Shown: positions 29,913 to 38,718 of the stretch, piece by piece
Position numbering within the stretch: position 1 is the first letter of the stretch
How the letters are laid out: each line of letters begins with the position of its first letter
NCBI GenBank assembly: GCA_937969515.1
Contig: CALBVX010000070.1
Span: forward strand, 1 to 64,000
Length of the DNA: 64,000 bases
Direction: 5' to 3'
DNA from: an uncultured Croceitalea sp.
GTDB taxonomy: Bacteria; Bacteroidota; Bacteroidia; Flavobacteriales; Flavobacteriaceae
Notes under the pieces: generated by a model
The model's database searches: none
What the model was told of the DNA's origin: nothing
Seen by the model: only the letters and a program-made list of their open reading frames with translations
Position numbers and translations under genes: made by a program

Positions 29913-31177
29913 TGAAGCATAGCTTGGTTTACGCTCAAGAACAAGATGCGCAAGACGAATTGGGTTCTTACAGGAAAAAATTTCATATTCCCAAACAAGA
30001 AAATGGAGCATTGCACACGTATTTATGTGGCAATTCTTTGGGGCTACAGCCAAAGATAACAAAGGAATATGTTCAGCAAGAGTTGGATGATTGGGCAAAT
30101 TATGGTGTAGAGGGGCATTTAAATGCAAAGAACCCATGGTTGCCTTACCATGAGTTCTTAACCGACAAAATGGCCAGAATAGTAGGTGCCAAGCCCATTG
30201 AAGTGGTGGTCATGAATACTTTGAGTGTCAACCTACATTTATTAATGGCGACATTTTATAGGCCTACCAAAGAGCGTTATAAGATTTTAATAGAGTCCGA
30301 TGCTTTTCCTTCCGATAGGTATGCAGTAGAATCACAATTAAAATTTCATGGATATCCAAATGGCCTATTAGAACTCAAACCAAGAAATGGTGAAACACTT
30401 CTAAGACATGAGGATATTGAACGCAAAATTGAGACGGAAGGAAATGAAATCGCCCTAATTCTTATTGGTTGTCCGAATTATTACACAGGTCAGGTTTTTA
30501 ATATTAAAAGTATAGCCGAATTAGGTCACAATAAAGGCTGCATGGTAGGTATTGATTTGGCGCACGGCGCTGGTAATCTAAAGCTAGAATTACATGATTC
30601 AAACATAGATTTTGCAGCGTGGTGTACCTATAAGTACTTGAATAGTGGCCCTGGCAGTGTAGGTGGTTGTTTTATACACGAACGGCACGCAAAGTCTTTT
30701 GATTTGCCGCGATTTGCAGGTTGGTGGGGCCATGATAAAGCGACTCGTTTTGGCATGCGCGATGAGTTTAGCCCTATTGCCGGGGCCGAGGGCTGGCAGT
30801 TGAGTAATCCGCCTATTTTATCCCTGGCCGCAATAAAAGCCTCACTCGATATTTTTGATGAAGTAGGTATGCAAAAACTTCATAAAAAATCAATTCAACT
30901 TACAGGTTATTTAGAGTATTTATTGAGCTTTTTTTTAGAAAACGAGGTCGAAATCATCACTCCTAAAAATCCTGAGGAACGTGGTTGTCAACTATCCCTT
31001 CAGTTAATTAAAAAAGAAGGTAAAAAGGTGTTCGAAGCAATAACAAAAAGAGGTGTCATTGCTGATTGGCGTGAACCAAATGTGATCCGAATAGCTCCGG
31101 CCCCCTTGTATAACTCTTACCAAGACGTATATCATTTTGTTATGATTTTAAAAGAAGAATTAGATAATACCCAATGA
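29912..31177 (+). CDS. kynU: Kynureninase
   Basis: 421-aa PLP enzyme that splits 3-hydroxykynurenine (and kynurenine) to 3-hydroxyanthranilate (anthranilate) and alanine. Motifs include YLCGNSLGLQPK near residue 33, the cofactor-binding Asp in VGIDLAHGAGN near 211, the PLP lysine in WCTYKYLNSGPGSVGG near 236, and the active-site segment FAGWWGH near 267. Length is normal for the family. It overlaps its neighbours on both sides by 1 and 4 bp, indicating tight translational coupling. Confidence 0.95.
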   Translation: MKHSLVYAQEQDAQDELGSYRKKFHIPKQENGALHTYLCGNSLGLQPKITKEYVQQELDDWANYGVEGHLNAKNPWLPYHEFLTDKMARIVGAKPIEVVVMNTLSVNLHLLMATFYRPTKERYKILIESDAFPSDRYAVESQLKFHGYPNGLLELKPRNGETLLRHEDIERKIETEGNEIALILIGCPNYYTGQVFNIKSIAELGHNKGCMVGIDLAHGAGNLKLELHDSNIDFAAWCTYKYLNSGPGSVGGCFIHERHAKSFDLPRFAGWWGHDKATRFGMRDEFSPIAGAEGWQLSNPPILSLAAIKASLDIFDEVGMQKLHKKSIQLTGYLEYLLSFFLENEVEIITPKNPEERGCQLSLQLIKKEGKKVFEAITKRGVIADWREPNVIRIAPAPLYNSYQDVYHFVMILKEELDNTQ

Positions 31178-32526
31178 AGGAGACTAAAAAAATAGTAATA
31201 GTTGGCGCTGGGTTGTGTGGTTCTTTATTGGCAATTCGCATGGCGCAAAGGGGTCATAAAGTTGAAGTTTACGAACGCCTGCCAGATATGCGAAAAACAC
31301 CTCTTGCCGGCGGTCGCTCCATTAATTTGGCGCTATCAGACCGTGGACTTAAGGCAATTAAGAGTGCTGGTTTTAAAGAAGAAATACTTGAAGAATGCAT
31401 AGGTATGGATGGTCGTATGATTCATAGTATTAACGGAGAAGAACGGTTTTCAAGTTACAGCGGTAGGGAAGGGGAAAGAATAAACTCGGTTTCTAGAACA
31501 GGCCTCAATATTACCTTGTTGGATAAAGCCGATGAATTTGATAATGTGAACATCCATTTCGATTCTAAATGCAAACATATCGACTTAGACAACGCAGTTG
31601 CCGAATTTGTCGATAAAGATGGAAAGGCAATAACGGTTAAAGCCGATGTTATTTTAGGGACAGATGGAGCAGGCTCCATAGTTAGAAAGAGCATGATGGC
31701 AAGAACGCCCGAGCTTTTGTTCAATTATTCTCAGAATTTTCTTCGTTCAGGATATAAAGAATTAGAAATACCTGCTACTGATGAAGGCGGTTATCGAATA
31801 GAAAAAAACGCGCTACATATTTGGCCACGAGGTAAATTTATGATGATTGCACTGCCTAATTTAGATGGTAGTTTTACGGTTACACTATTTCACCCCTATG
31901 AAGGCGAAGGCGGTTTTAATACTTTGAACACTAAGGAGAAAGTAGTTGATTTTTTTAAGAAATACTATCCAGATAGTTTAGAGCATTTCCCTAATTTGGC
32001 CGAAGAGTATTTTAATAATCCCGTCGGAATGTTGGGTACCATAAAGTGCTATCCTTGGCAGGCTTTCGGAAAAACTTTGATAATGGGTGACGCTGCGCAT
32101 GCCATTGTTCCTTTTTACGGTCAAGGAATGAATGCTTCTTTTGAGGATGTGCGTATTTTTGACGAGACTTTAGATGAATGCAATGATGATTTTGAAAAGG
32201 CATTTCAAAAATTTCAAGAAATAAGGGTTCATAATACAAATGCCATTGCAGATTTGGCAGTTGATAATTTTTATGAAATGCAGGATAAGGTCTCTGATGA
32301 GATTTTTATTCGAAAACGCACCATAGAAATGAAATTAGAACAGACCTATCCCGATTATTATTCCAAATATTCTTTGGTTACTTTTCAAGAAGACTTACCA
32401 TATCACGAGGCTATGATACGAGGTCGAAAACAAGATGAGCTGTTACTGAAAATCTGTTCGTCTGTAGACTGGGATACTATACCTATAGAGACTATTTATG
32501 AACAAGTGAAGCAGTTGACCATATAA
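31174..32526 (+). CDS. kmo: Kynurenine 3-monooxygenase
   Basis: 450-aa FAD- and NADPH-dependent hydroxylase that makes 3-hydroxykynurenine. The N-terminal FAD motif is IVGAGLCGSLLAIRMAQRG (residues 8-26) with Glu in VYERL; GGRSINLALSDRG follows near 44, and the second FAD motif is MGDAAHAIVPFYGQGMNASFED near 305. The C-terminal region has no clear membrane anchor, unlike the mitochondrial enzyme. It starts inside the kynureninase stop codon (ATGA). Confidence 0.94.
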   Translation: MKETKKIVIVGAGLCGSLLAIRMAQRGHKVEVYERLPDMRKTPLAGGRSINLALSDRGLKAIKSAGFKEEILEECIGMDGRMIHSINGEERFSSYSGREGERINSVSRTGLNITLLDKADEFDNVNIHFDSKCKHIDLDNAVAEFVDKDGKAITVKADVILGTDGAGSIVRKSMMARTPELLFNYSQNFLRSGYKELEIPATDEGGYRIEKNALHIWPRGKFMMIALPNLDGSFTVTLFHPYEGEGGFNTLNTKEKVVDFFKKYYPDSLEHFPNLAEEYFNNPVGMLGTIKCYPWQAFGKTLIMGDAAHAIVPFYGQGMNASFEDVRIFDETLDECNDDFEKAFQKFQEIRVHNTNAIADLAVDNFYEMQDKVSDEIFIRKRTIEMKLEQTYPDYYSKYSLVTFQEDLPYHEAMIRGRKQDELLLKICSSVDWDTIPIETIYEQVKQLTI

Positions 32527-32535
32527 AATAAAAAA

Positions 32536-32949
32536 ATGGGCAGTAAAACGATTAAGGACAAAGCCAAACCATTAGGTAAGTATCCGCATATCAAGAGGGT
32601 AGGCGATTATATTTTTGTCTCGGGCACAAGTAGTCGCAGGCCAGATGATACCCATATTGGGGCTACAAAAAAAGAAGATGGTTCTTGGGACCTCGATATA
32701 AAATTACAGACCCATGCGGTTATCAAGAATATTGAAGCCTTAATCCAAAATATGGATGCAACCTTAAAAGATGTAGTGGATATTACCACTTTTTTGGTAG
32801 ACATGGATGATTTTAAAGGTTACAACGAGGTATACGGACAATTTTTTGATAGTACCGGGCCAACAAGAACTACAGTTGCCGTGCATCAACTACCACACCC
32901 TAACCTGTTAATAGAAATAAAAGCTTTGGTTTATAAACCCTTGCCGTAG
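32536..32949 (+). CDS. RidA family 2-aminomuconate deaminase
   Basis: 137-aa trimeric RidA/YjgF fold. Motifs are YIFVSGTSSRRPDD near residue 26, TTFLVDMDDFKGYNEVYGQFF near 90 and the family end segment PTRTTVAVHQLPHPNLLIEIKALV. Known 2-aminomuconate deaminases (AmnD, NbaF) belong to this family, and the gene closes a kynurenine-to-oxalocrotonate operon, so hydrolytic deamination of 2-aminomuconate to 4-oxalocrotonate is the best assignment. A general enamine/imine deaminase is the alternative. It is the last gene of the operon. Confidence 0.85.
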   Translation: MGSKTIKDKAKPLGKYPHIKRVGDYIFVSGTSSRRPDDTHIGATKKEDGSWDLDIKLQTHAVIKNIEALIQNMDATLKDVVDITTFLVDMDDFKGYNEVYGQFFDSTGPTRTTVAVHQLPHPNLLIEIKALVYKPLP

Positions 32950-33028
32950 TATAATACATTTAGTAATTTCTGTGGTTCTGTAAAGTATTGCTCAATTGTT
33001 CTTATTTGTTTATAAGCTTTAATAGCTT

Positions 33029-33061
33029 TTTGTAAGGTTTTGACCAAAAAACCTACTTTTG
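33029..33061 (+). promoter_or_regulatory. Promoter of trxB
   Basis: TTTG at 33029-33032 and TACTTTTG at 33054-33061 match the Bacteroidota -33 and -7 consensus elements, with 21 bp between them. The start codon of trxB lies 31 bp after the -7 box. Confidence 0.75.
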
Positions 33062-33092
33062 TAGTTACAGAATTTTAGAGGATATTTTAGTT

Positions 33093-34070
33093 ATGTCAGA
33101 ACAAATAGAAAGATTAAAAACATTAATTATAGGCTCTGGACCTGCAGGATATACTGCAGCTATTTATGCCGCAAGAGCAGATTTAAAGCCCGTAATGTAT
33201 ACCGGTATGGAACCAGGCGGACAACTAACAACTACCACCGAGGTAGATAACTTTCCAGGATATCCCGAGGGAATAGACGGGCCCACAATGATGGTGCAAT
33301 TACAGCAACAGGCAGAACGTTTTGGAACCGAAGTAAGAATAGGTATGGTGACTTCGGTAGACTTTAGCGACGAGATAGGAGGAATACATAAAGTTGTTGT
33401 CGACAATGATAAGACCATTGAAGCGGAAAGTATTATTATTTCTACTGGTGCCACTGCAAAATATCTAAATATTCCGAGCGAACAAAAATTGCGTGGTGGG
33501 GGCGTTTCTGCATGCGCCGTTTGTGATGGATTCTTTTATAAAGGGCAAGACGTGGCAATTGTAGGTGCAGGTGATACAGCTGCCGAAGAAGCCTCGTATT
33601 TGGCAAATATTTGTAACAAAGTTACCATGTTTGTCAGAAAAGACCATATGCGGGCTTCAAAAGCAATGCAGCATCGTGTCAATAGTTTAGAGAACATAGA
33701 GGTACGTTACAATACGGAAGTAGATGAGGTTTTAGGAGACCAGGTTGTTGAAGGGCTTAGAATGGTCAATAATAAAACCGGTGAGAAAGAGGATATTGAA
33801 ATTACTGGTTTATTCATTGCCATTGGGCATAAACCAAATACTGATATTTTTAAAGGTCAGATAGATATGGACGATACCGGGTATATTATTACCCAGGGCA
33901 AATCGACCAAGACAAATAAACCGGGAGTGTTTGCTAGCGGAGATGTTCAAGACAAAGAATATAGACAAGCAGTAACCGCTGCAGGAACAGGTTGTATGGC
34001 AGCTTTAGATGCAGAACGATATTTAGCGGAAGTAGGTTCAACGGAAGAAGTTACTGCCCGCTGGGATTAA
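33093..34070 (+). CDS. trxB: Thioredoxin-disulfide reductase
   Basis: 325-aa flavoprotein that passes electrons from NADPH to thioredoxin. The FAD motif GSGPAGYTAAIYAARA is at residues 13-28, the redox pair is C141-A-V-C144 followed by DGFF, the NADPH motif is GAGDTAAEEA near 159, and the C-terminal FAD segment is GVFASGDVQDKEYRQ near 285. Length and order are standard. It has its own promoter and is not part of the kynurenine operon. Confidence 0.96.
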   Translation: MSEQIERLKTLIIGSGPAGYTAAIYAARADLKPVMYTGMEPGGQLTTTTEVDNFPGYPEGIDGPTMMVQLQQQAERFGTEVRIGMVTSVDFSDEIGGIHKVVVDNDKTIEAESIIISTGATAKYLNIPSEQKLRGGGVSACAVCDGFFYKGQDVAIVGAGDTAAEEASYLANICNKVTMFVRKDHMRASKAMQHRVNSLENIEVRYNTEVDEVLGDQVVEGLRMVNNKTGEKEDIEITGLFIAIGHKPNTDIFKGQIDMDDTGYIITQGKSTKTNKPGVFASGDVQDKEYRQAVTAAGTGCMAALDAERYLAEVGSTEEVTARWD

Positions 34071-34091
34071 GAAAAACATTTTTTGAAATAA

Positions 34092-34120
34092 CAAGGCCGC
34101 ATTATAGAGTGCAGCTTTTT
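34092..34120. terminator. Probable terminator after trxB
   Basis: AAGGCCGCA and TGCAGCTTT pair with one mismatch and one wobble around an 8-nt loop and run into TTTTT. It may also stop transcription from the opposite side. Confidence 0.45.
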
Positions 34121-34122
34121 TA

Positions 34123-34375
34123 TTAGTCTATTCTTATATAGTTTTCTGAATGTACTCGTTTACCTTCACCATCTAAAGTAATCTGACTAAAGGAATCCTC
34201 ATTAAAAATGAGTTCAAATTCAAACACTTGAATACTATCCATCATATAAATAATGGCTTATCAATTCCCAGGTCCCATTTATGGACTTGGTCGTTTTGTG
34301 TTGTAGTTTCTGGTTTGGCGTAGTTGCCGCTACCGTAACTATAAACAATAATAGTATCCCAAGGGGACTTTTTAA
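34123..34375 (-). pseudogene. Deleted and frameshifted paralogue of the adjacent lipocalin-like gene
   Basis: Read on the minus strand, one frame from 34375 gives LKSPLGILLLFIVTVAATTP, then INGTWELISHYLYDG. This matches the signal peptide and the EGTWELESFYNYDDG segment of the intact gene at 34477. After position about 34246 the match continues in another frame as MDSIQVFEFELIF and DGEGKRVHSENYIRID followed by TAA, matching the intact C-terminus (NYKRID and stop). About 65 internal codons are missing. The junction reads ATGATGG, which could have come from both sides, so deletion between short repeats is likely. The start codon also appears lost: TTA stands where ATG would be. It fills the gap between trxB and the intact copy. 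Confidence 0.8.
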
Positions 34376-34476
34376 AGTAGTACTAGGTTGTAAGGTTTTA
34401 GAATGAACACTGTTTAAATGAGCCGTACATATTGAATTAAAAAACTTACAAATATTGTATTTTTAATAAAAACAAA

Positions 34477-34929
34477 TTAATCGATACGCTTATAATTTTC
34501 TGAAAAAGTTCGGTTACCTTCTTCATCAATATTTATTTGGCTGTAGGTATCGTCTTTTAGAACAAGATCAAATGTAAACACTCGCATGGTATCCATAGCT
34601 TTCATCATTTCTGCATCACCATATTCAAGTGTTTCTATCAGTTGGTCGTCTGTAATCTTGTAAGAACCATAACCAAACCTTCCGTTAGGTTCTTCCGGTA
34701 CATAACGCGACCACATTATTTTACCATTATAATACATTTTAACTTGTCGGTAACCTGCTTCTTTTGGTAGAGTGTCCGATACGTTTTCGCCGTCATCATA
34801 ATTGTAAAAGCTTTCCAATTCCCAAGTGCCTTCAATGGAATGATAATTAGGGTTAGGCTTGGCTGAGGTAAGCATGGTGAAAGACACGAGAACTACAAGT
34901 AAAAAAACGGAGCTGAGGAGATTTTTCAT
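34477..34929 (-). CDS. Secreted lipocalin-like small protein
   Basis: 150 aa with a signal peptide (residues 1-23) and a single domain opening with IEGTWELESFYNYDDG, the GxW start typical of lipocalin-like (DUF4488-like) domains, and ending FSENYKRID. Function unknown. A broken copy of the same gene lies directly downstream, so this is the surviving member of a tandem pair. There is no Cys at the cleavage site, so it is not a lipoprotein. Confidence 0.7.
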   Translation of the reverse strand: MKNLLSSVFLLVVLVSFTMLTSAKPNPNYHSIEGTWELESFYNYDDGENVSDTLPKEAGYRQVKMYYNGKIMWSRYVPEEPNGRFGYGSYKITDDQLIETLEYGDAEMMKAMDTMRVFTFDLVLKDDTYSQINIDEEGNRTFSENYKRID

Positions 34930-35043
34930 GGTCGATAGTTTTAAGTGAGCAATAAAGTTCTTTTAAGGTACAAAAAATTGTTAAACACTTAATTATGAAG
35001 CCAATAAATTGGACCAATAGCTTTTTTAGGCTACCGTAAAAAC

Positions 35044-35074
35044 AAAAAGCCTCAAGTTTAACTTGAGGCTTTTA
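35044..35074. terminator. Bidirectional terminator
   Basis: A perfect 13-bp stem, AAAAGCCTCAAGT with ACTTGAGGCTTTT, around a 3-nt loop, with A-run and T-run on its sides. It ends the PadR-PspC-DUF2807 operon on the minus strand. Confidence 0.9.
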
Positions 35075-35098
35075 GAAGGTTAGATTGGTTTGATGTTT

Positions 35099-35818
35099 TT
35101 AGTACTTATGTACACTGCCCGCAGCTGATTTTTTCTTTGAAACCTGTGCATCTCCTGAATATGAAATGTCGGCACCACTACTGGCATTGGCCGTTAAAGA
35201 TTCTGAAACATTGACCGAAATATCAGAACCGCTACTTGCGTCAGCATTACAACGTTTGGTAAGTAAAGCTCGTGCCTTGATATCCGCACCGCTACTGGCA
35301 TTAGCATAAAAAACTTCCGTACGGCCAGATATCTTTATATCGGCACCACTACTGGCATCTGCTTCAATTTCTGCAGCAACCACTTCAACCTCTATATCCG
35401 AGCCACTACTTGCATCTAGATCAAGTTTTTCGGTTTTAATTTCATTTTGCGCGATAAGGTCTGCACCACTTGAACTTTTAAGCACTGTTATTTCTGGTAG
35501 AGAGACATAAATATTTTTAGTTGCCCTTCCAATATTTTCCAAAGTGTGCACTCTAAGTTTTCCCTCTTTGATATCGGTTGCAATAAGCTCGATTACATTT
35601 TCATCGGCCTCGACCAGAATCTTAAATTCATCACCTTGCGTAACAAAAACATCAAGGCCTTCGGCCGCGGATATTTCTGTAAACTCTTCTGTAATCTTTC
35701 TGGTTTCTTCGGTAACCACTCCATTTCCTTTTTTGCCATCACCAAAGCTGATATTGACGCATGATGAAGCAAATAGCGCCAAAACAAGGCCAATTGCAAT
35801 TCTTACTAGTGTTGTCAT
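35099..35818 (-). CDS. DUF2807 head-GIN domain lipoprotein
   Basis: 239 aa with a lipoprotein signal (ALFASSC, Cys at about 20) and a DUF2807 (putative auto-transporter adhesin head GIN) domain from about residue 45. The domain is a beta-helix whose turns are visible as repeated SSGADI/SSGSDI segments, six in all (35160-35490). Last gene of a minus-strand unit behind PadR and PspC genes, a common pairing in Bacteroidota linked to envelope stress. The PspC protein upstream also carries a C-terminal periplasmic region. The exact role is unknown. Confidence 0.82.
   Translation of the reverse strand: MTTLVRIAIGLVLALFASSCVNISFGDGKKGNGVVTEETRKITEEFTEISAAEGLDVFVTQGDEFKILVEADENVIELIATDIKEGKLRVHTLENIGRATKNIYVSLPEITVLKSSSGADLIAQNEIKTEKLDLDASSGSDIEVEVVAAEIEADASSGADIKISGRTEVFYANASSGADIKARALLTKRCNADASSGSDISVNVSESLTANASSGADISYSGDAQVSKKKSAAGSVHKY
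35160..35490 (-). repeat. SSGADI beta-helix rung repeats
   Basis: Six short protein repeats of consensus (A)SSG(A/S)D(I/L), about 19-22 residues apart, inside the DUF2807 gene. On the plus strand the DNA shows recurring blocks such as ccactactggcat. The codons vary, so the repeats are kept by protein structure. Confidence 0.75.
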
Positions 35819-35913
35819 GATTGTTGTTTTTTAGATTGATTAAAATTCGTGTTTTTGTTTGTTGTTTTTTTATAAAAGTCACCCAACTGTCGTATCGGGT
35901 GACCGAATTGTAA

Positions 35914-37653
35914 TTAGTTTTTTTCTTCTGCCTTTATTTGAACGCCATCTTCACCAATTTTCATTTCAAAAGAATCTTGTTCGTCATTAATGTCAATGTC
36001 AATTCCGTCTTTATTAATGATTATTTTACCGTTTCCGTCATCGTCGTCATTCCAGTCTTGGTCATCTTCTTCAATAGGACATTCATGGCATTGTAACTCT
36101 CCATCGTCGCCCATTAACCAAGTATGATCTGCAATACTACTTCTGTAATAGTCACGATCATTTTTTGTACTACGACCAATATGTCTCTTGGTAGATTCAT
36201 CGAATGAGATGTAACTTCCGGCAGGGATGTAAATGGTAGAGCGAACCTCTTGTTGTCTTGCTTTATTTGCAGTTGAAGTGGTCAAATAATCATCTAAAAC
36301 AATTTCATTGCCTGAAACCGTATACCCATACGAAACCTCTTTTGCCTTATCTCTAGCTACTTGAAAGGTGCTGCCATGGCTATCTTTGCGCACATTTATG
36401 CGAACAATCGAATCATCTGACTTTTTAATATTAAAGCGCACATCATCGGACACCAAAATTGGGTTATCATTCTCATCATAAGACAATACCATGCGACCAA
36501 AGTGAATTCTATCTGAACCATACTCATATTCATTCTCTTTCATTCTAATACGTATAGTATCGTTTAAATCTGTAACTACTAACTCTGATTTTTCGTTAAT
36601 ACTGCCAACAGTCGCAAATTCTGCTGCCTGACGTATACCTAAAGCTGTTAAGACCCCAATTGAAATTAACCATAAGCCCAATAAAGAGAATTTTGCTATG
36701 TTTCCTATAGACTTTAGATTGGTAACCAAGATTTTTAGCCCTAGGTACAACACAAAGAAAAACGGAATACCAACGGCAAAAAACAAGAGCAATGAAATTA
36801 ACCAAACCGGCGAACCAGAGGTATTTACTATTTCATAAAAGTCTACGCCTGGAAAATGTACAGCATCTATAATACCGACAGAGAATAGTGCAATAAATAA
36901 TCCTATAAGCGAAGTGGCGCCAATTATGATCAAGAGTATGCCAATGAATTTACCAAATACTTTAAAAAAGAACATGATAATATCACCTATAGTATCAAAA
37001 AAGGTTTTGGAGCCGCTTTTAACCTTGTTGCCTACTTTTTCGTAGTCTACACTTTTGACTGCGTCAGAAACATCATCAAACCCCTCTTTAACTTTGCGTT
37101 CTATATTGCTGATGTTTATAGGCTTTCCCGTCATATCTAACTTCTGCGAAGTTGATGAAGCCTCGGGAACCAAAATCCAAAGTAAAATATAAGCTATAAA
37201 TCCAAAGCCTGTAAATACGGCCAAAAGGATAAAAATCAACCTGATCCATACAGCATCGAAACCTAAATAGTACTCAAGACCGGAACATACCCCGCCGATG
37301 TATTTTTGTTCTACATCGCGATATAATTTCTTCGCTTTCGTTTGAGATTTAGCTTCTGATGTTCTAGGCTGGTCTTCAAAGATATCTTCATCGACCATAT
37401 AATCTTCAGGCTGCCCCATTATAGTGATTACCGCGTCTACTTCTTTTTGGGTAATTACCTGACGCTCGTTCTCCATTTTTTCAAGGAAAAGTTCGGCGAC
37501 ACGGGCTTCTATATCTGCTATAATTTCATCGCTTCCTGCGGTACCTGAGAATGATCGTTTTATAGACTCTAAGTAACGCCTAAGCTTATTATACGCCTCA
37601 TCATCGATATGAAAGAGCGTATTTGCTAGATTTATGTTTACTGTCTTGTTCAT
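35914..37653 (-). CDS. PspC domain membrane protein
   Basis: 579 aa. Residues 1-100 are a soluble region beginning MNKTVNINLANTLFHID, common to Bacteroidota PspC proteins. A PspC domain spans about 105-170 (KLYRDVEQKYIGGVCSGLEYYLGFDAVWIRL, then one or two membrane helices). Several further helices follow at about 235-360, then a beta-rich C-terminal half with a very acidic stretch (EEDDQDWNDDDDG) and the end segment DGVQIKAEEKN. In Proteobacteria PspC senses envelope stress; here the PadR overlap (4 bp) and DUF2807 partner suggest a similar envelope role. Confidence 0.85.
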   Translation of the reverse strand: MNKTVNINLANTLFHIDDEAYNKLRRYLESIKRSFSGTAGSDEIIADIEARVAELFLEKMENERQVITQKEVDAVITIMGQPEDYMVDEDIFEDQPRTSEAKSQTKAKKLYRDVEQKYIGGVCSGLEYYLGFDAVWIRLIFILLAVFTGFGFIAYILLWILVPEASSTSQKLDMTGKPINISNIERKVKEGFDDVSDAVKSVDYEKVGNKVKSGSKTFFDTIGDIIMFFFKVFGKFIGILLIIIGATSLIGLFIALFSVGIIDAVHFPGVDFYEIVNTSGSPVWLISLLLFFAVGIPFFFVLYLGLKILVTNLKSIGNIAKFSLLGLWLISIGVLTALGIRQAAEFATVGSINEKSELVVTDLNDTIRIRMKENEYEYGSDRIHFGRMVLSYDENDNPILVSDDVRFNIKKSDDSIVRINVRKDSHGSTFQVARDKAKEVSYGYTVSGNEIVLDDYLTTSTANKARQQEVRSTIYIPAGSYISFDESTKRHIGRSTKNDRDYYRSSIADHTWLMGDDGELQCHECPIEEDDQDWNDDDDGNGKIIINKDGIDIDINDEQDSFEMKIGEDGVQIKAEEKN

Positions 37654-37994
37654 TTTGTTGCTGATTGTTTTGTGTTGGTTACTAAGTTCACTGCGTTTCT
37701 AAGTTCATCCCACGTGCCGTTAAGTTCGTTAAGAAATAACTGGCCCGTTTCGGTGAGTGCATAATATTTTCGTGGTGGCCCTGAGGTAGATTCTTCCCAA
37801 CGGTAGTTGAGCAAACCTGCATTTTTGAGCCTTGTAAGCAAAGGGTAGATAGTGCCCTCTACTACGAGCATCTTAGCGTCTTTTAAGGCTCCTAGAATTT
37901 CTGATGCATATTTATCCTTATCTTTTAAAATGGACAAAATGCAATACTCTAGAACCCCTTTGCGCATTTGTGCTTTTGTGTTTTCTATGTTCAT
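37650..37994 (-). CDS. PadR family transcriptional regulator
   Basis: 114-aa winged-helix repressor: MRKGVLEYCILSILKDKDKYASEIL at residues 10-34, then VVEGTIYPLLTRLKNAGLL (recognition helix) and a C-terminal dimerisation helix. It overlaps the PspC gene by 4 bp and lies downstream of the DUF4870 gene, whose promoter carries a palindrome suited to a PadR dimer at 38740-38760. It probably represses the whole unit, and itself. Confidence 0.9.
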   Translation of the reverse strand: MNIENTKAQMRKGVLEYCILSILKDKDKYASEILGALKDAKMLVVEGTIYPLLTRLKNAGLLNYRWEESTSGPPRKYYALTETGQLFLNELNGTWDELRNAVNLVTNTKQSATK

Positions 37995-38015
37995 AATTTT
38001 GTGGGTCTAATTTTG

Positions 38016-38092
38016 CCGAACCCGGTCCGGTGTCTGATTAACTGTTCGTTTTTGCCTCCGTGCCTATCCGCTGTGATGAGCAGCGGACACGG
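38016..38092. repeat. Two inverted repeats between the DUF4870 and PadR genes
   Basis: The 156-bp gap holds an imperfect palindrome CCGAA-CCCGG-TCCGG at 38016-38030 and a strong hairpin at 38058-38092. In the hairpin, CCGTG pairs with CACGG and TCCGCTG with CAGCGGA around a 7-nt loop, with CCTA bulged. It is GC-rich against an AT-rich background. On the minus strand no U-run follows, so it may be an attenuator, an mRNA-stability element or a repeat rather than a full terminator. Confidence 0.6.
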
Positions 38093-38150
38093 AAACGTTT
38101 TTTGGTTGATTGATGTTTTCGTTTTTTGATTGATGATTAAACTCCTTTTT

Positions 38151-38633
38151 TTATTTAATAAATTTTATAGTGAACGGGTATTTAAAAGTTTGAGCTTCAT
38201 TGGTTCTTATGGTGGCCAAAATGGTGTAAACGACATTCACAATGACGAGTCCGGCTTGTAGCACCCCAGTAATACCGGCGGGCCATAACCAACGACCAAA
38301 CCGGAAATCGTCACTACTAATATGAATGTCTAGATTATTCAGGTTATTTAGTCTATTCAAGCTAAAAAAGTTTCCATCGAACAAATCGGGCAAGAATCCA
38401 ACAAAAAACGGAATGCTGATTAAACCTGCCACGACAGAATAAAGTAACATGCTTATCTGAAAGTTTAAAGCCTGTTTTCCATTATAATCTACAAAACTGT
38501 ATTCTTTTTTATTTGCTGTCCATAAAATAAGCGGAAAGATAAAATTGCCAAAAGGAACAAAATACTTTGAAAAAGTAGATGCGTGTATGATGGCAGATAA
38601 ATTTCGCTCGTGTTTGGTTAATGATTCGGTCAT
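38151..38633 (-). CDS. DUF4870 domain membrane protein
   Basis: 160 aa. The DUF4870 pattern is clear: ERNLSAIIHASTFSKYFVPFGNFIFPLILWTANK near residues 9-42, FVDYNGKQALNFQISMLLYS near 47-66, and further helices at 67-85 and 120-145, making about four membrane helices. Function unknown; often found beside PadR and PspC genes, as here. First gene of the unit, with a well-formed promoter about 85 bp upstream. Confidence 0.82.
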   Translation of the reverse strand: MTESLTKHERNLSAIIHASTFSKYFVPFGNFIFPLILWTANKKEYSFVDYNGKQALNFQISMLLYSVVAGLISIPFFVGFLPDLFDGNFFSLNRLNNLNNLDIHISSDDFRFGRWLWPAGITGVLQAGLVIVNVVYTILATIRTNEAQTFKYPFTIKFIK

Positions 38634-38718
38634 GATTCGTTTTTTTTACCCTGTTATGCCGCTCAGGATTGATTGATGATTTGTGTTGATTAAATAGCTA
38701 ACCTAATAGCTTACCATG

